Assembly: GCF_037137075.1 (NCBI RefSeq)
Contig: NZ_JBBBNV010000023.1
Span: 1-64,000 of the forward strand
Direction: 5' to 3'
DNA: 64,000 nucleotides
DNA from: JBBBNV01 sp037137075
GTDB lineage: Bacteria; Bacillota; Bacilli; Paenibacillales; NBRC-103111
Below, one piece after another: positions 50,871-59,512 of the stretch (position 1 is its first letter; each line of letters begins with the position of its first letter). The translations under genes and the position numbers were made by a program. The notes beneath the pieces are model-generated. The model made no database searches, was not told the DNA's origin, and was given only the letters and a program-made list of their open reading frames with translations.

Positions 50871-52085
50871 TTATGCTTCAGCTTCCCCGGTAAGCACGTT
50901 AAGCAGGCGGCCCAGCGCCTCATCCGCCTCCTGCCGGGTAATAATCAGCGGCGGGGCAATACGAATGACGGTGTCGTGGGTTTCCTTGCAGAGCACGCCG
51001 TTTTTCATCAGCCGTTCGCAGTACGGACGGGCAGGGACATTCAATTCAATTCCGATGAACAGCCCTCTTCCCCGGACCGATTTCACCCAGGGAAGCTCCG
51101 GCCTCTCCAGGGATTTCAGCTTTTCCAGCATATATCGCCCCATCGTATTCGAATTGCCCGCCAGGTTCTCTTCCACCAAGCATTGCAGGGCTGCTGCAGC
51201 CACACTGCAGGCGAGCGGGTTGCCGCCGAAGGTAGAGCCGTGCGAGCCCGGGCCGAATACACCCATAATCTCCTCATCTGCCGCTACAGCCGATACCGGG
51301 ATTACCCCTCCGCCCAACGATTTGCCAATCAAGTACACATCCGGAACAACCTTCTCCCAGTCACACGCGAACATGGCTCCGGTCCGGCCAAGCCCTGTCT
51401 GAATCTCGTCGGCCATAAACAGCACCCCTTGCTGCCGGCAAATGCCGGCGGCTTCCTGAAGATAGCCGTCCGGCGGAATACGGATACCCGCCTCCCCTTG
51501 AACAGGCTCCACGAGGAACGCTGCCGTGTTCGGGGTAATCACGCTGCGAAGCGCTTCGGCATCTCCGAAGGGGACAGTCACGAACCCGGGGGTAAACGGG
51601 CCGAAGCCTTCCTTGTACTCCGCATGCGATGAGCAGGAGGTTCCTGTAATCGTCCGCCCGTGAAAGTTGTCTGCGCAGACAATAATTTCAGCCTGCGGGT
51701 ACGGTACCCCCTTCACCCGGTAAGCCCACCGGCGTGCCGCTTTAATGGCAGTCTCAACGGCCTCCGCACCGGTGTTCATCGGCAGGAATCGGGCTTTCCC
51801 GGTAATTTGGTGCAGCCACTCATACAGGCCGCCCAGATGCTCATGATGAAAAGCCCGCGAGGTGAGCGTCACTTTGCCGGCTTGCTCCAGCAAAGCCTGG
51901 ATAATTTTCGGGTGACGGTGCCCGTGATTCAGCGCCGAATACGCGCTTAGCAGATCGATGTACCTTTTTCCCTCCAAATCCTCCACCCAGACGCCTTCAG
52001 CCCGGGAAATAACAATCGGCAGAGGAAAATAATTGTTTGCACCGTATCTGGCCGTTTGCCGGATGACATCAGGGGATGTGCGCAT
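50871..52085 (-). CDS. rocD: Ornithine aminotransferase
   Basis: PLP enzyme that moves the delta-amino group of ornithine to 2-oxoglutarate, giving glutamate semialdehyde. The 404-residue protein has the class III signature: GKRYIDLLSAYSALNHGHRHPKI, MNTGAEAVETAIKAARRW, DNFHGRTITGTS, EPVQGEAGIRIPPDGYL, LFMADEIQTGLGRTG and LIGKSLGGGVIPVSAV with the PLP lysine. Start at 52085, with GGAGGAGGG upstream; the frame opens 11 codons earlier. First gene of the roc/put group. A palindrome of ArgR-box type lies 86-95 bases upstream. Confidence 0.96.
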   Translation of the reverse strand: MRTSPDVIRQTARYGANNYFPLPIVISRAEGVWVEDLEGKRYIDLLSAYSALNHGHRHPKIIQALLEQAGKVTLTSRAFHHEHLGGLYEWLHQITGKARFLPMNTGAEAVETAIKAARRWAYRVKGVPYPQAEIIVCADNFHGRTITGTSCSSHAEYKEGFGPFTPGFVTVPFGDAEALRSVITPNTAAFLVEPVQGEAGIRIPPDGYLQEAAGICRQQGVLFMADEIQTGLGRTGAMFACDWEKVVPDVYLIGKSLGGGVIPVSAVAADEEIMGVFGPGSHGSTFGGNPLACSVAAAALQCLVEENLAGNSNTMGRYMLEKLKSLERPELPWVKSVRGRGLFIGIELNVPARPYCERLMKNGVLCKETHDTVIRIAPPLIITRQEADEALGRLLNVLTGEAEA

Positions 52086-52170
52086 ACCAGCCCTCCTCCC
52101 TCCGCAAGGATGATGCATGTCGTTGACTGTCCTTTAAGCCCATTATAGCAGTATTCTTCGATATATAAAT

Positions 52171-52180
52171 TGAATATTCA
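52171..52180. promoter_or_regulatory. Possible ArgR/AhrC half-site palindrome upstream of rocD
   Basis: TGAATATTCA is a perfect palindrome in an AT-rich stretch before rocD. ARG boxes contain TGAAT and ATTCA but normally with a few bases between them, so this is only suggestive. Bacillus AhrC activates roc genes. The rest of the 52086-52415 gap shows a TATAAT on the minus strand (near 52143-52148) without a good -35 box. Confidence 0.25.
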
Positions 52181-52415
52181 GAATTTTATTTTATGTGCCG
52201 GATACTTCATCTTAGCGTGCTCCGACAGTTCCTATTTGCACCGCTCAACATGTAACGACCTTCGATTGGAATGAACTTCTAGTTCTTTTTGATCTGAATT
52301 GGGACTAAAAATGAAAAAATGAAACGAATGGTTTACATGAATTGAAGTCATGGGGCCAGGTTACTTGGCTCATAATTGGTTATGAAATCACTTTATTACG
52401 AAAGGAATGCTTCTG

Positions 52416-53096
52416 ATGAAAAAAATGCCAATTCGAATGTTATCCGCTGCTGCCTTGGCCGCCATGCTGACAGTGCCCGGCTTTGCCCATTCTGCAGAAG
52501 AAAGCGCTGCTGCCACTACGGCTATCCCTGCATCGGGTTTCGTTAAAAAAGAAACCGACGGCGCATTCACCGCCTTGCAAATCGGCAAAAAAGTGCACGT
52601 ATATAACGAGAACGGACAAATCTTCCATACCCAGGAGCTTAATCAAATCGGCCCGCTTGTCGATTTGTTCCTGCTGCCCGACGGCTCAAAGCAGCTTCCG
52701 TTCATTCTGGTCAATAACGAAGAGAACGGCCTGATCGCATTCACCGACCTGTGGCCTCATCTCACCAGCGGCCTCAATACCTCTGCCAGCAATACGATTG
52801 ATGCTTATGATAGCGGTCGGGTCTTTTATACCCCGCAAGACAAAATCATCAGCAAAACCGGTCTGCATTATGCCGAACAAAAAAACGGGCAAAAGGTTGT
52901 CGTCTACTCCGCCAACGACTACGGTGACCTGGAGAAAGGCTACCGGGAAGCCTTCCGTACAGACGGGCAGTTAAGAGGCCTTATCCTGTACGATTACAAG
53001 CATCCTTACGTGGTGGTGGAGAAGGAAGGCCGCATACGGGTCCTTCAGGCCGATTCAACGGGCGCAGCGGAACAAGTGGCAACCATCAATCTGTAG
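52416..53096 (+). CDS. Secreted protein of unknown function
   Basis: A Sec signal peptide (MKKMPIRMLSAAALAAMLTVPGFAHSAEE) is cleaved near residue 26. The mature 200 residues are beta-rich with repeating VHVYNENGQIFHTQEL and VVVYSANDYGDLEKGY-like stretches, and may fold as a small propeller or beta-sandwich. I do not recognise the family. AAAGGA supports the ATG at 52416 in preference to one nine bases earlier. A very long perfect hairpin terminator follows, so it is a single-gene transcript. Confidence 0.75.
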   Translation: MKKMPIRMLSAAALAAMLTVPGFAHSAEESAAATTAIPASGFVKKETDGAFTALQIGKKVHVYNENGQIFHTQELNQIGPLVDLFLLPDGSKQLPFILVNNEENGLIAFTDLWPHLTSGLNTSASNTIDAYDSGRVFYTPQDKIISKTGLHYAEQKNGQKVVVYSANDYGDLEKGYREAFRTDGQLRGLILYDYKHPYVVVEKEGRIRVLQADSTGAAEQVATINL

Positions 53097-53143
53097 GCAG
53101 TTCAGGGACTACGAGGCGCTACCGGTGGCCATTGCCCTTACAA

Positions 53144-53196
53144 ACAAATAGAACCTCCCGGCTCCAACCATGGAGGGGCCGGGAGGTTCTATTTGT
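53144..53196. terminator. Strong bidirectional hairpin terminator
   Basis: A 19-bp near-perfect stem (ACAAATAGAACCTCCCGGC with GCCGGGAGGTTCTATTTGT) encloses about 15 bases. Its symmetric form between convergent genes suits termination from both sides, although the T-runs are interrupted. Confidence 0.75.
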
Positions 53197-53270
53197 GCCG
53201 ATAACTGCGGTGCAAGCGGATAAGGCAGCCGTTTGCCCTGATCCAGCTCAGCTTTGATGCAGCCGTTTAC

Positions 53271-54200
53271 TTACGGCAGTTCCATTCCAGAAACATGCTT
53301 CTGTACGAATTGCTCGGTCAGCCGGACCGCTTCCTCCAATTGCGCTGTCGTTCCGGCAAACGGATGGACAGCACCGAAGGTGTGGCTGCCGCCTTCAATC
53401 GTTATATACGTATGCTGCGGAGCCGCTTCGCGGAGCCGGGCGTTCCCCTTCACCAGACGTTCCGAATCCTGATCGCCCTGCAGAAGCAGCACCGGAACCG
53501 AAAGGCCGGCGAGAACAGCCGGGATGTCATACCGCTCCTTATTTACATCCAAATCCTCAAAAAATTCAGCGCGAATCGGCATTTGCTGCTTTGTCCGCGC
53601 ATTCGGCACATAGCCTACACCAGCGGAAAGCACCTCCTGCCGAAAGGCCTCGTCAAACAAATTGCAATCGGCAATACTGTTCCAGGTGACCACCGCCCGG
53701 ATGGACGGGTTGGCCGCAGCATGTATAATGCTGTTAGCCCCTCCCCTGCTGTGGCCTAGCAGCGCAATCCGTTCAGTGTCGAACAAGCCGCCAAGCGGCA
53801 GCGTCCGCTCCGTCACATGCTTCATCAGCTCTTGCAGGTCGGCTTGCTCCCGGGAATACGTATTCACCGCAAATTTCTCCAGCTCATCGAAATCCGTCTT
53901 ATGTACTCCATTGCAGGAAAAGTTAAATACCACAACCGCGTAACCCTGCTGCGCAAACCGTGTTGCCACGTAAGGGTTAAATCCCCAATCTTTAAATCCT
54001 TTAAATCCATGTACAATAACGAGCACCGGCTTCTGTCTTTGTTCCGGCACAAGCCGAACCTCTCCACGCACATATAAATCAGGTCCCAGCCTCAGCTCAA
54101 ACGCTTCCTCCGCAATGCGTAGCTGCTGCTGCAATCCGGTTTCCGACGCCTGCTGCTCCTGTGCTCCGCCCAAGGCTTGCACTTCCTTTCCACGAATCAT
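53271..54200 (-). CDS. Alpha/beta hydrolase
   Basis: Cytosolic 309-residue esterase/peptidase-like hydrolase. It has HGFKGFKDWGFNPYVA (oxyanion region), the nucleophile elbow IALLGHSRGGANSI (Ser of GHSRGG), the acid in LLLQGDQDSE and the catalytic His in IEGGSHTFGAVHPF. The lid is short. It is similar to dienelactone-hydrolase and acetyl-esterase relatives with GHSRGG; the substrate is unknown. Monocistronic, convergent with the secreted protein gene. Confidence 0.85.
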   Translation of the reverse strand: MIRGKEVQALGGAQEQQASETGLQQQLRIAEEAFELRLGPDLYVRGEVRLVPEQRQKPVLVIVHGFKGFKDWGFNPYVATRFAQQGYAVVVFNFSCNGVHKTDFDELEKFAVNTYSREQADLQELMKHVTERTLPLGGLFDTERIALLGHSRGGANSIIHAAANPSIRAVVTWNSIADCNLFDEAFRQEVLSAGVGYVPNARTKQQMPIRAEFFEDLDVNKERYDIPAVLAGLSVPVLLLQGDQDSERLVKGNARLREAAPQHTYITIEGGSHTFGAVHPFAGTTAQLEEAVRLTEQFVQKHVSGMELP

Positions 54201-54288
54201 TAAACCAATAGTAACATAGTGCGAGATAGTATAAAAAGCACAAAGCTTATCCCATGCTGTTCAGCGGCAGGAACAAACGCCCCGGTTC

Positions 54289-54332
54289 CCATAACAACAA
54301 CAAAGCTGGCCCCGGTTTAATCCGAAGCCAGC
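54289..54332 (-). terminator. Intrinsic terminator after the BIG2 gene
   Basis: On the minus strand GCTGGCTTCGG and CCGGGGCCAGC pair over ATTAAA, followed by TTTGTTGTTGTT. It lies just past the BIG2 gene stop. Confidence 0.55.
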
Positions 54333-54346
54333 GTATGTTTGCAGGA

Positions 54347-56950
54347 TTATTCAGTTACCGTCACATACACGTACGTCTTCTTCTTCGCATAGGTGACTGT
54401 TATCGTTGCTTTGCCTTTGCCGATTGCCCGAATCGTTCCGTCCTTCACATCGGCCACCTTCAGGCTGGACGTTGTCCACAAGCCGTCTACCGTCACATCA
54501 GCCTCCGATTGATCCTCGAACGTGGCAAGAGCTGTCACTTGTGTCGTAGAGCCCGCCTTCATTTGAACAAGAATCAAATCCGTTTTCAAATATTTCAACG
54601 TATCCACCGCAATCGGAACCGTCACCGTCTTGCCGCCGAATGTGGCGGAAATGTTGGTGCTGCCTGCCGAAACTGCTGTGACCAGGCCGTTTGAGACATC
54701 GGCAACCTTGTACGCGTTGGATTTCCAGACAGCATCCGTTGTAACGTCCCGCTTCGTCCCATCGGACAAGGTTGCGCTCAGCGTAAGCTGTACTGTATCG
54801 CCTGTTTTGGCGCTAATGTACTTTTTGCTCACTTCCAGTGTCTGCACTACGCCGATTTCAACCGAAATCGTGACAGATTTGCCGCCATACTTGGCTGTAA
54901 TGGTGGCTTTCCCCCGGGCGACCGGTGTCAGTACGCCTTCGCTGGATACCAGCACCATGCTTTCATTGCTGGAGATCCACTCCGCTTCCTTGGTTACATC
55001 AATCGCATTATCATTGGCATCCGTCGCTGTCAGCGTAATCGACTTCGTGTCGCCCAAATCAAACGAGACCAGGGCGGTGCTGGCTTTGAGCTTATTCGCC
55101 ATGTCCACCTTGACAGCCAGCGTCACCGTTTTACCGCCGAAAGCCGCTGTAATCGTGGCTTCGCCCGATTCCAGAGCGGTAATTACACCAGCGTCAACGG
55201 TAACCGCTGTGGCATTGGAGCTTGTCCACTCGGCATCTGCGACAACATCCTTGCTGGTGCCGTCCATGTAGACAGCGGTCAGGCTGATCGTTTTCGTATC
55301 GCCCTTGCTTAGGGCTAATGTCAAATCGCTTGTGGTCGTCAGACTTTTGAGCAGACCCACAGAAACCTTAATCGTCGTTGTTCTGGTTCCATATTTAGCG
55401 GTAACAGTTGCGGTGCCTGTATCAACCCCGGAGATAAGTCCGTTGCGGACATCCACAACCGCCGAATCGCTGCTGGTCCATTCGGCTTTGCTGCTTACAT
55501 CGACTTCAGATCCGTCCGTATACAGCGCCTTCAGAACAGCCTGCTCGTAGCCGCCGACCTGCAGGTTTACCGTTTTTTTGTTTACCGAAAGCGTGCTTGG
55601 CACATCAACAGATATCTTGATTGTGACCGTTTTATCGCCGTATTTAGCCGTAACAAGTGCTTCACCGGCTTTGTACGCCGTGACCTTCCCTTTGTTCACA
55701 AAGGCAATATCCGTATTATTGACGCTCCACTCGGCGTCTGCCGTTACATCCGCTTCCGAATTATCCGCATAAGTGGCGGTCAATGTAATTTGGGAGGACT
55801 GCGCTGTTTGCATATACAGCACGTCGCTGCTTGCATCCAATCGTCTAGGCACATCCACATCGACTTTAACCGTTACGGTCTTATCGCCGTACTGTGCTGT
55901 AACCGTCGCTTCCCCGATTGCGTTGGCAATCAGCTTTCCTTTTACAACACTGACAATATCGTTATTGCTGGAGGTCCATGTCGCGCGGGCTGTGATGTCT
56001 TCCGGATCTCCGCTGGCATAGCTTGCATTCAGCACCAGCTGCTCGGTATTTCCTTTTTTAATCAGCAGGCTCTGCTTGTTCAGCTCCAGCTTAATGGCGT
56101 TATCTACCTCAACGGCAATTGCAGCCGTTTTGGTGCCGTAAGTACCGTAAATCGTCGTCTTCCCGGCGCTGTAGCCTGTGATTTTCCCGTTCAGCACATC
56201 GGCAATGCTGGGGTCCTCGGACTCCCATTCCGCCTTAGCCGTTACATCCTGCTTCGTACCGTCCGGATAGGTTGCTTCCAGGGTAACATCCACCGGGTCA
56301 TTAAGCAGCAGCGAAATTTCCGTTTGGCTGGCATCCACCCGTTTGGCAATTTCCACGTTGACAGGAACCGTAACCGTTTGATTGTTGTAGGTCGCCGTGA
56401 CATTGGCGGAGCCGGAGGCAAGACCGGTCACTTTTCCGTCAAATACGGTTGCAACAGAACCGTTGTCAATGTTCCACGTCGATTTGGCGGTTACATCCTC
56501 TGAAGTGCCATCATCGTAATAAGCGGTTACAGTAATTTGCTCCGAGTCATCCTTACGCAAATCAAGCGACTGCTTATCCTTAATCAAAGAGCGGACCTTC
56601 TTGCTGACGGTAACATTGACAATCACGGTTTGTCCCATGTAAGTCGCCGTTACCACCGCCGTGCCCTTGCCCTTGGCCGTAATGACCCCGGCATAAGCTG
56701 TTGCTACTGTTGTGTCGCTAGAGCTCCAGTCCGCCTTGATCGTAGCGGTCTCCGTCGTTCCGCTCTCGTAAATTGCGGTAGCCGTCAACGATGCGGTAGA
56801 GCCGACCTCCAGCGCAACCTCGTTCTTGCTTAACACCAGCTTGGAAATGGTTTCTGTCGTCGCCGCCGATGCGCTCATTCCGCCGAATAAACTTGCAACC
56901 AGCGTCATGATGAGCAGTATTGGCAGCAGCCTTGCTTTCTTCAACCGCAT
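54347..56950 (-). CDS. Secreted protein of ten bacterial Ig-like (BIG2) domains
   Basis: After a signal peptide (LLPILLIMTLVASLFGGMSASA, residues 8-29) the 867-residue protein consists of ten tandem Ig-like group 2 modules of 80-85 residues. Each repeats the pattern VTATYxDGTxxDVTxxAxWxSSxxxVAxVxxGxVTAxxxGxATVTAxYGGKTVTVxVxV. There is no LPXTG motif, S-layer homology domain or enzyme domain, so it is either released or held non-covalently. The start at 56950 follows GGAGGAGAT. BIG2 arrays act as spacers or adhesive rods in surface proteins; here no head domain is attached, which is unusual. Flanked by terminators. Confidence 0.9.
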   Translation of the reverse strand: MRLKKARLLPILLIMTLVASLFGGMSASAATTETISKLVLSKNEVALEVGSTASLTATAIYESGTTETATIKADWSSSDTTVATAYAGVITAKGKGTAVVTATYMGQTVIVNVTVSKKVRSLIKDKQSLDLRKDDSEQITVTAYYDDGTSEDVTAKSTWNIDNGSVATVFDGKVTGLASGSANVTATYNNQTVTVPVNVEIAKRVDASQTEISLLLNDPVDVTLEATYPDGTKQDVTAKAEWESEDPSIADVLNGKITGYSAGKTTIYGTYGTKTAAIAVEVDNAIKLELNKQSLLIKKGNTEQLVLNASYASGDPEDITARATWTSSNNDIVSVVKGKLIANAIGEATVTAQYGDKTVTVKVDVDVPRRLDASSDVLYMQTAQSSQITLTATYADNSEADVTADAEWSVNNTDIAFVNKGKVTAYKAGEALVTAKYGDKTVTIKISVDVPSTLSVNKKTVNLQVGGYEQAVLKALYTDGSEVDVSSKAEWTSSDSAVVDVRNGLISGVDTGTATVTAKYGTRTTTIKVSVGLLKSLTTTSDLTLALSKGDTKTISLTAVYMDGTSKDVVADAEWTSSNATAVTVDAGVITALESGEATITAAFGGKTVTLAVKVDMANKLKASTALVSFDLGDTKSITLTATDANDNAIDVTKEAEWISSNESMVLVSSEGVLTPVARGKATITAKYGGKSVTISVEIGVVQTLEVSKKYISAKTGDTVQLTLSATLSDGTKRDVTTDAVWKSNAYKVADVSNGLVTAVSAGSTNISATFGGKTVTVPIAVDTLKYLKTDLILVQMKAGSTTQVTALATFEDQSEADVTVDGLWTTSSLKVADVKDGTIRAIGKGKATITVTYAKKKTYVYVTVTE

Positions 56951-57101
56951 TGTTTCATCTCCTCCAGCATTACATTTCTTGTTGAATGGCATCCGGGAAT
57001 TGGAATTTGTCGAATGCAGACAGACTCCGGCCAATGGACACACGCTATTAAGTCATTTATCGACAAATGCGATTTAAAGATTTAGCTTTTTCATAAACTT
57101 A

Positions 57102-58244
57102 TTAATCGTAAAGCGCATGGTCAATATGAACATGGCGGCCGGACCAGATTTGACGAGATGTCCACTCGGCTTTCCCCTGCCAAAACGGATGATCCTCCGG
57201 CAGTCCAAGCGGCAGCAGGCTGGCCGAGCACAAGTATAAGCTCCCGGTGCTGATATACCCTTCTCCCAGGCTAGGCTGATGCCCGCTGAGCCCGATTTGC
57301 AGCCAGCCCTGCGCATGAAACGTGCCGGCCGGTTCAAGCGTGCGGCGCATGACTGCCGTCAGCGCGCAGCGTACCTGGGCAGGCTGCAGCGAATCGTCCA
57401 GCTCGTTGCGCAGCGCCATTTGCGCAAGGAGCTGAAACGCGCCCGTCCGGTACGTCAATGAACGGCCGATAGCCGGAAACGTGCCGTCCGGTGCGATAAG
57501 CCGCTCTTGAATCACTGCATGGCGCCGCGCTCTCCGCAGCACCTTCTCCTTGGTTGCCTGCCATTCCGGCAAGGCCTGGCCCACGGTTTCCAGCACGTCC
57601 ACCAGCATCGGGAGAATTACATAGCTATTATAATAATCCCAGTGAAATGCCGGGCCGTCCCCATAAAAGCCGTCGCCCACATACCACTGCTCATGCTGCT
57701 TCAGCGCATAATCGATCCGCATCGGGTCCCAATCCTCGCCGGCCTTGTACAGCAAGGCCTCCGTCATTGCCGCAAACAGCAGCCAATTATTGAAGAATGG
57801 CTTGCGCGATCGCGTCAGCTTCAGCGCCCGGACCACATTTTGCCGTACCCGGTTATCCAGCTTGTCCCACAGCTCTGTCGGCGCCCGCAAAATCGCATGC
57901 GCCAAAAACGCCGTATCTACCACCGGCTGATAGTCCTCTTCAAAATTCATGTAGTCCGGCGATTCCGGGTCTGTTCCCGCGTCGATTGCAGCCCGGGCGA
58001 GAACAGCGTATTTGGCCCGCAGCAGCCCTTCGTCCCCTCTGCGGCTGCCCGTCTCAAGCCATGGAGCAATACCGGTAAGGAGCCTTCCAAGCGCTTCCAA
58101 GTGTGAGAAAGCAGCCCTTTGCGGCTGTCCCTCCACAGGCATCCGGACCCTTAGCTGTCTGGCCCCGAGCGCCTCAAGCACCGGGCCTGCCAATTTGTTC
58201 AGCGTATCCAGCCAATATTCACGTTCTGATGAGAAATTCGCCAT
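57102..58244 (-). CDS. DUF2264 domain protein
   Basis: The 380-residue protein has the DUF2264 pattern, an (alpha/alpha)-barrel related in fold to glycoside-processing enzymes: HLEALGRLLTGIAPWL near residue 50, NNWLLFAAMTEALLYKAG in the middle, WYVGDGFYGDGPAFHWDYYNSYVILPMLVDVLE, and ERLIAPDGTFPAIGRSLTYRTGAFQLLAQMAL. Members are often encoded with pectin or uronic-acid degradation genes and are thought to act on oligosaccharides, but the reaction is not established. No signal peptide, so it is cytosolic. No carbohydrate genes lie next to it. Confidence 0.88.
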   Translation of the reverse strand: MANFSSEREYWLDTLNKLAGPVLEALGARQLRVRMPVEGQPQRAAFSHLEALGRLLTGIAPWLETGSRRGDEGLLRAKYAVLARAAIDAGTDPESPDYMNFEEDYQPVVDTAFLAHAILRAPTELWDKLDNRVRQNVVRALKLTRSRKPFFNNWLLFAAMTEALLYKAGEDWDPMRIDYALKQHEQWYVGDGFYGDGPAFHWDYYNSYVILPMLVDVLETVGQALPEWQATKEKVLRRARRHAVIQERLIAPDGTFPAIGRSLTYRTGAFQLLAQMALRNELDDSLQPAQVRCALTAVMRRTLEPAGTFHAQGWLQIGLSGHQPSLGEGYISTGSLYLCSASLLPLGLPEDHPFWQGKAEWTSRQIWSGRHVHIDHALYD

Positions 58245-58643
58245 CCTTTACCCCCGGTTTTAGAGTCTATGTAAAGTGCACAAAAAATGCCAATCTACAT
58301 CATCGTAGACTGATACGCCAGCCTGAGTCAATCAAAAAAAGCTGAAATCTCGCTGAAAGCTGTCGAAACAGAGCATCAGCCGACAAGCCCCCGTGTCATC
58401 CGCTTTTTACCCTCTTGCTACACCATCGCAGAGCAGCGAACAACGGTCTGTTCTCCGGCCTGTTTTGTAATCCGATAAACGTGCTTAAAGCTGCCTGTAG
58501 GACACCGGATGATGGCATAAATAGAAAGGCACAAGCCCGGTACAGTACCTGACTCATGCCCTCCATGCGGCTTAACTATACACGGTCTGACTGTTTGGAA
58601 TCACTCTAATTTCGGGCCGCTTTTGTCGGATGCGCGCTTTCGT
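58245..58643. other. Gap of about 400 bases without a recognised gene
   Basis: Nothing was found beyond short spurious frames and AT-rich patches. No clear promoter or terminator was identified, although one promoter for the DUF2264 gene should lie here. Confidence 0.5.
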
Positions 58644-59345
58644 TTATTCCTGCTCCTGGACGGTGACCGATTGAATGCTGATCTCCTCCTGCGGAGCGCT
58701 CATTTCGTGAGTGAGCGGGTTAGTGCCAACCGGTGTGGCCGCAATCGCCTGAACCACATCCATACCCTCTGTAATTTTGCCGAAAATCGTATAGTTCGGA
58801 TAATGGTTCAAGAACAGGCTGTCCTCGCCCGTACAAATAAAAAACTGGCTTCCGTTCGTATTCGGCCCTGCGTTCGCCATCGCTACAATCCCGGGCTCAT
58901 AGGTATGCGGACCGCCCAGTTCATCGTTGAACAGGTAACCGGGTCCGCCGCTGCCCGTCCCTGTCGGATCGCCGGTTTGAATCATAAACGACTCGATAAT
59001 CCGATGAAAAATAACCTGATCGTAATATCCCTCACGGGCCAAAAAAATAAAGTTGTTGACCGTGTTCGGGGCGGAGTCTGCATAAAGCTCCATCGTAAAG
59101 CTTCCTTTATTCGTTGTTACGGTGGCCGTATAGGATTTGGTAATGTCAATGGTCAGCTCCGGTGCGGCCGTATACGTTTTCCGCTCCTGCTGGCTTTCGT
59201 GACTTGACTCTGCTGCAGTTGAGCCTGCAGGGCTCTCCGCAGCAGTCCCCGACTGCGCCGCCGAGCCGGCTGAAATAGACGCCTGATCGCTTGTCCCTTG
59301 AAATAATAAACTCACGGCCAATAAGAAGGATAAAATCGTTCCCAA
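58644..59345 (-). CDS. Cyclophilin-type peptidyl-prolyl isomerase, exported
   Basis: The isomerase accelerates proline cis-trans changes during folding. The protein has an N-terminal hydrophobic signal (LSFLLAVSLLFQGT), a Ser/Ala/Glu-rich linker of about 40 residues, and then a cyclophilin domain (residues 70-225): FHRIIESFMIQTGDPTGTGSGGPGY with the catalytic Arg, GIVAMANAGPNTNGSQFFI and NYTIFGKITEGMDVVQAI. It therefore acts outside the membrane. The start appears to be TTG at 59345, with AGAGGAG before it. There is no lipobox cysteine, so it may be anchored by an uncleaved signal. Confidence 0.92.
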   Translation of the reverse strand: MGTILSFLLAVSLLFQGTSDQASISAGSAAQSGTAAESPAGSTAAESSHESQQERKTYTAAPELTIDITKSYTATVTTNKGSFTMELYADSAPNTVNNFIFLAREGYYDQVIFHRIIESFMIQTGDPTGTGSGGPGYLFNDELGGPHTYEPGIVAMANAGPNTNGSQFFICTGEDSLFLNHYPNYTIFGKITEGMDVVQAIAATPVGTNPLTHEMSAPQEEISIQSVTVQEQE

Positions 59346-59512
59346 TGCTGCTGCTCCTCTCGTTACATGTTATCCGTCCATTTTTCAAAAACTAGTCAAT
59401 ACAATACAATAAAATACATGCCTCAAAGAAAAATACGACAATTCCCGCCAAATTCCTGCTTTCCGCCCAAATAAAAGACATTGTCTTCCTTTTCGGTGAA
59501 AAAATCAGCCGC

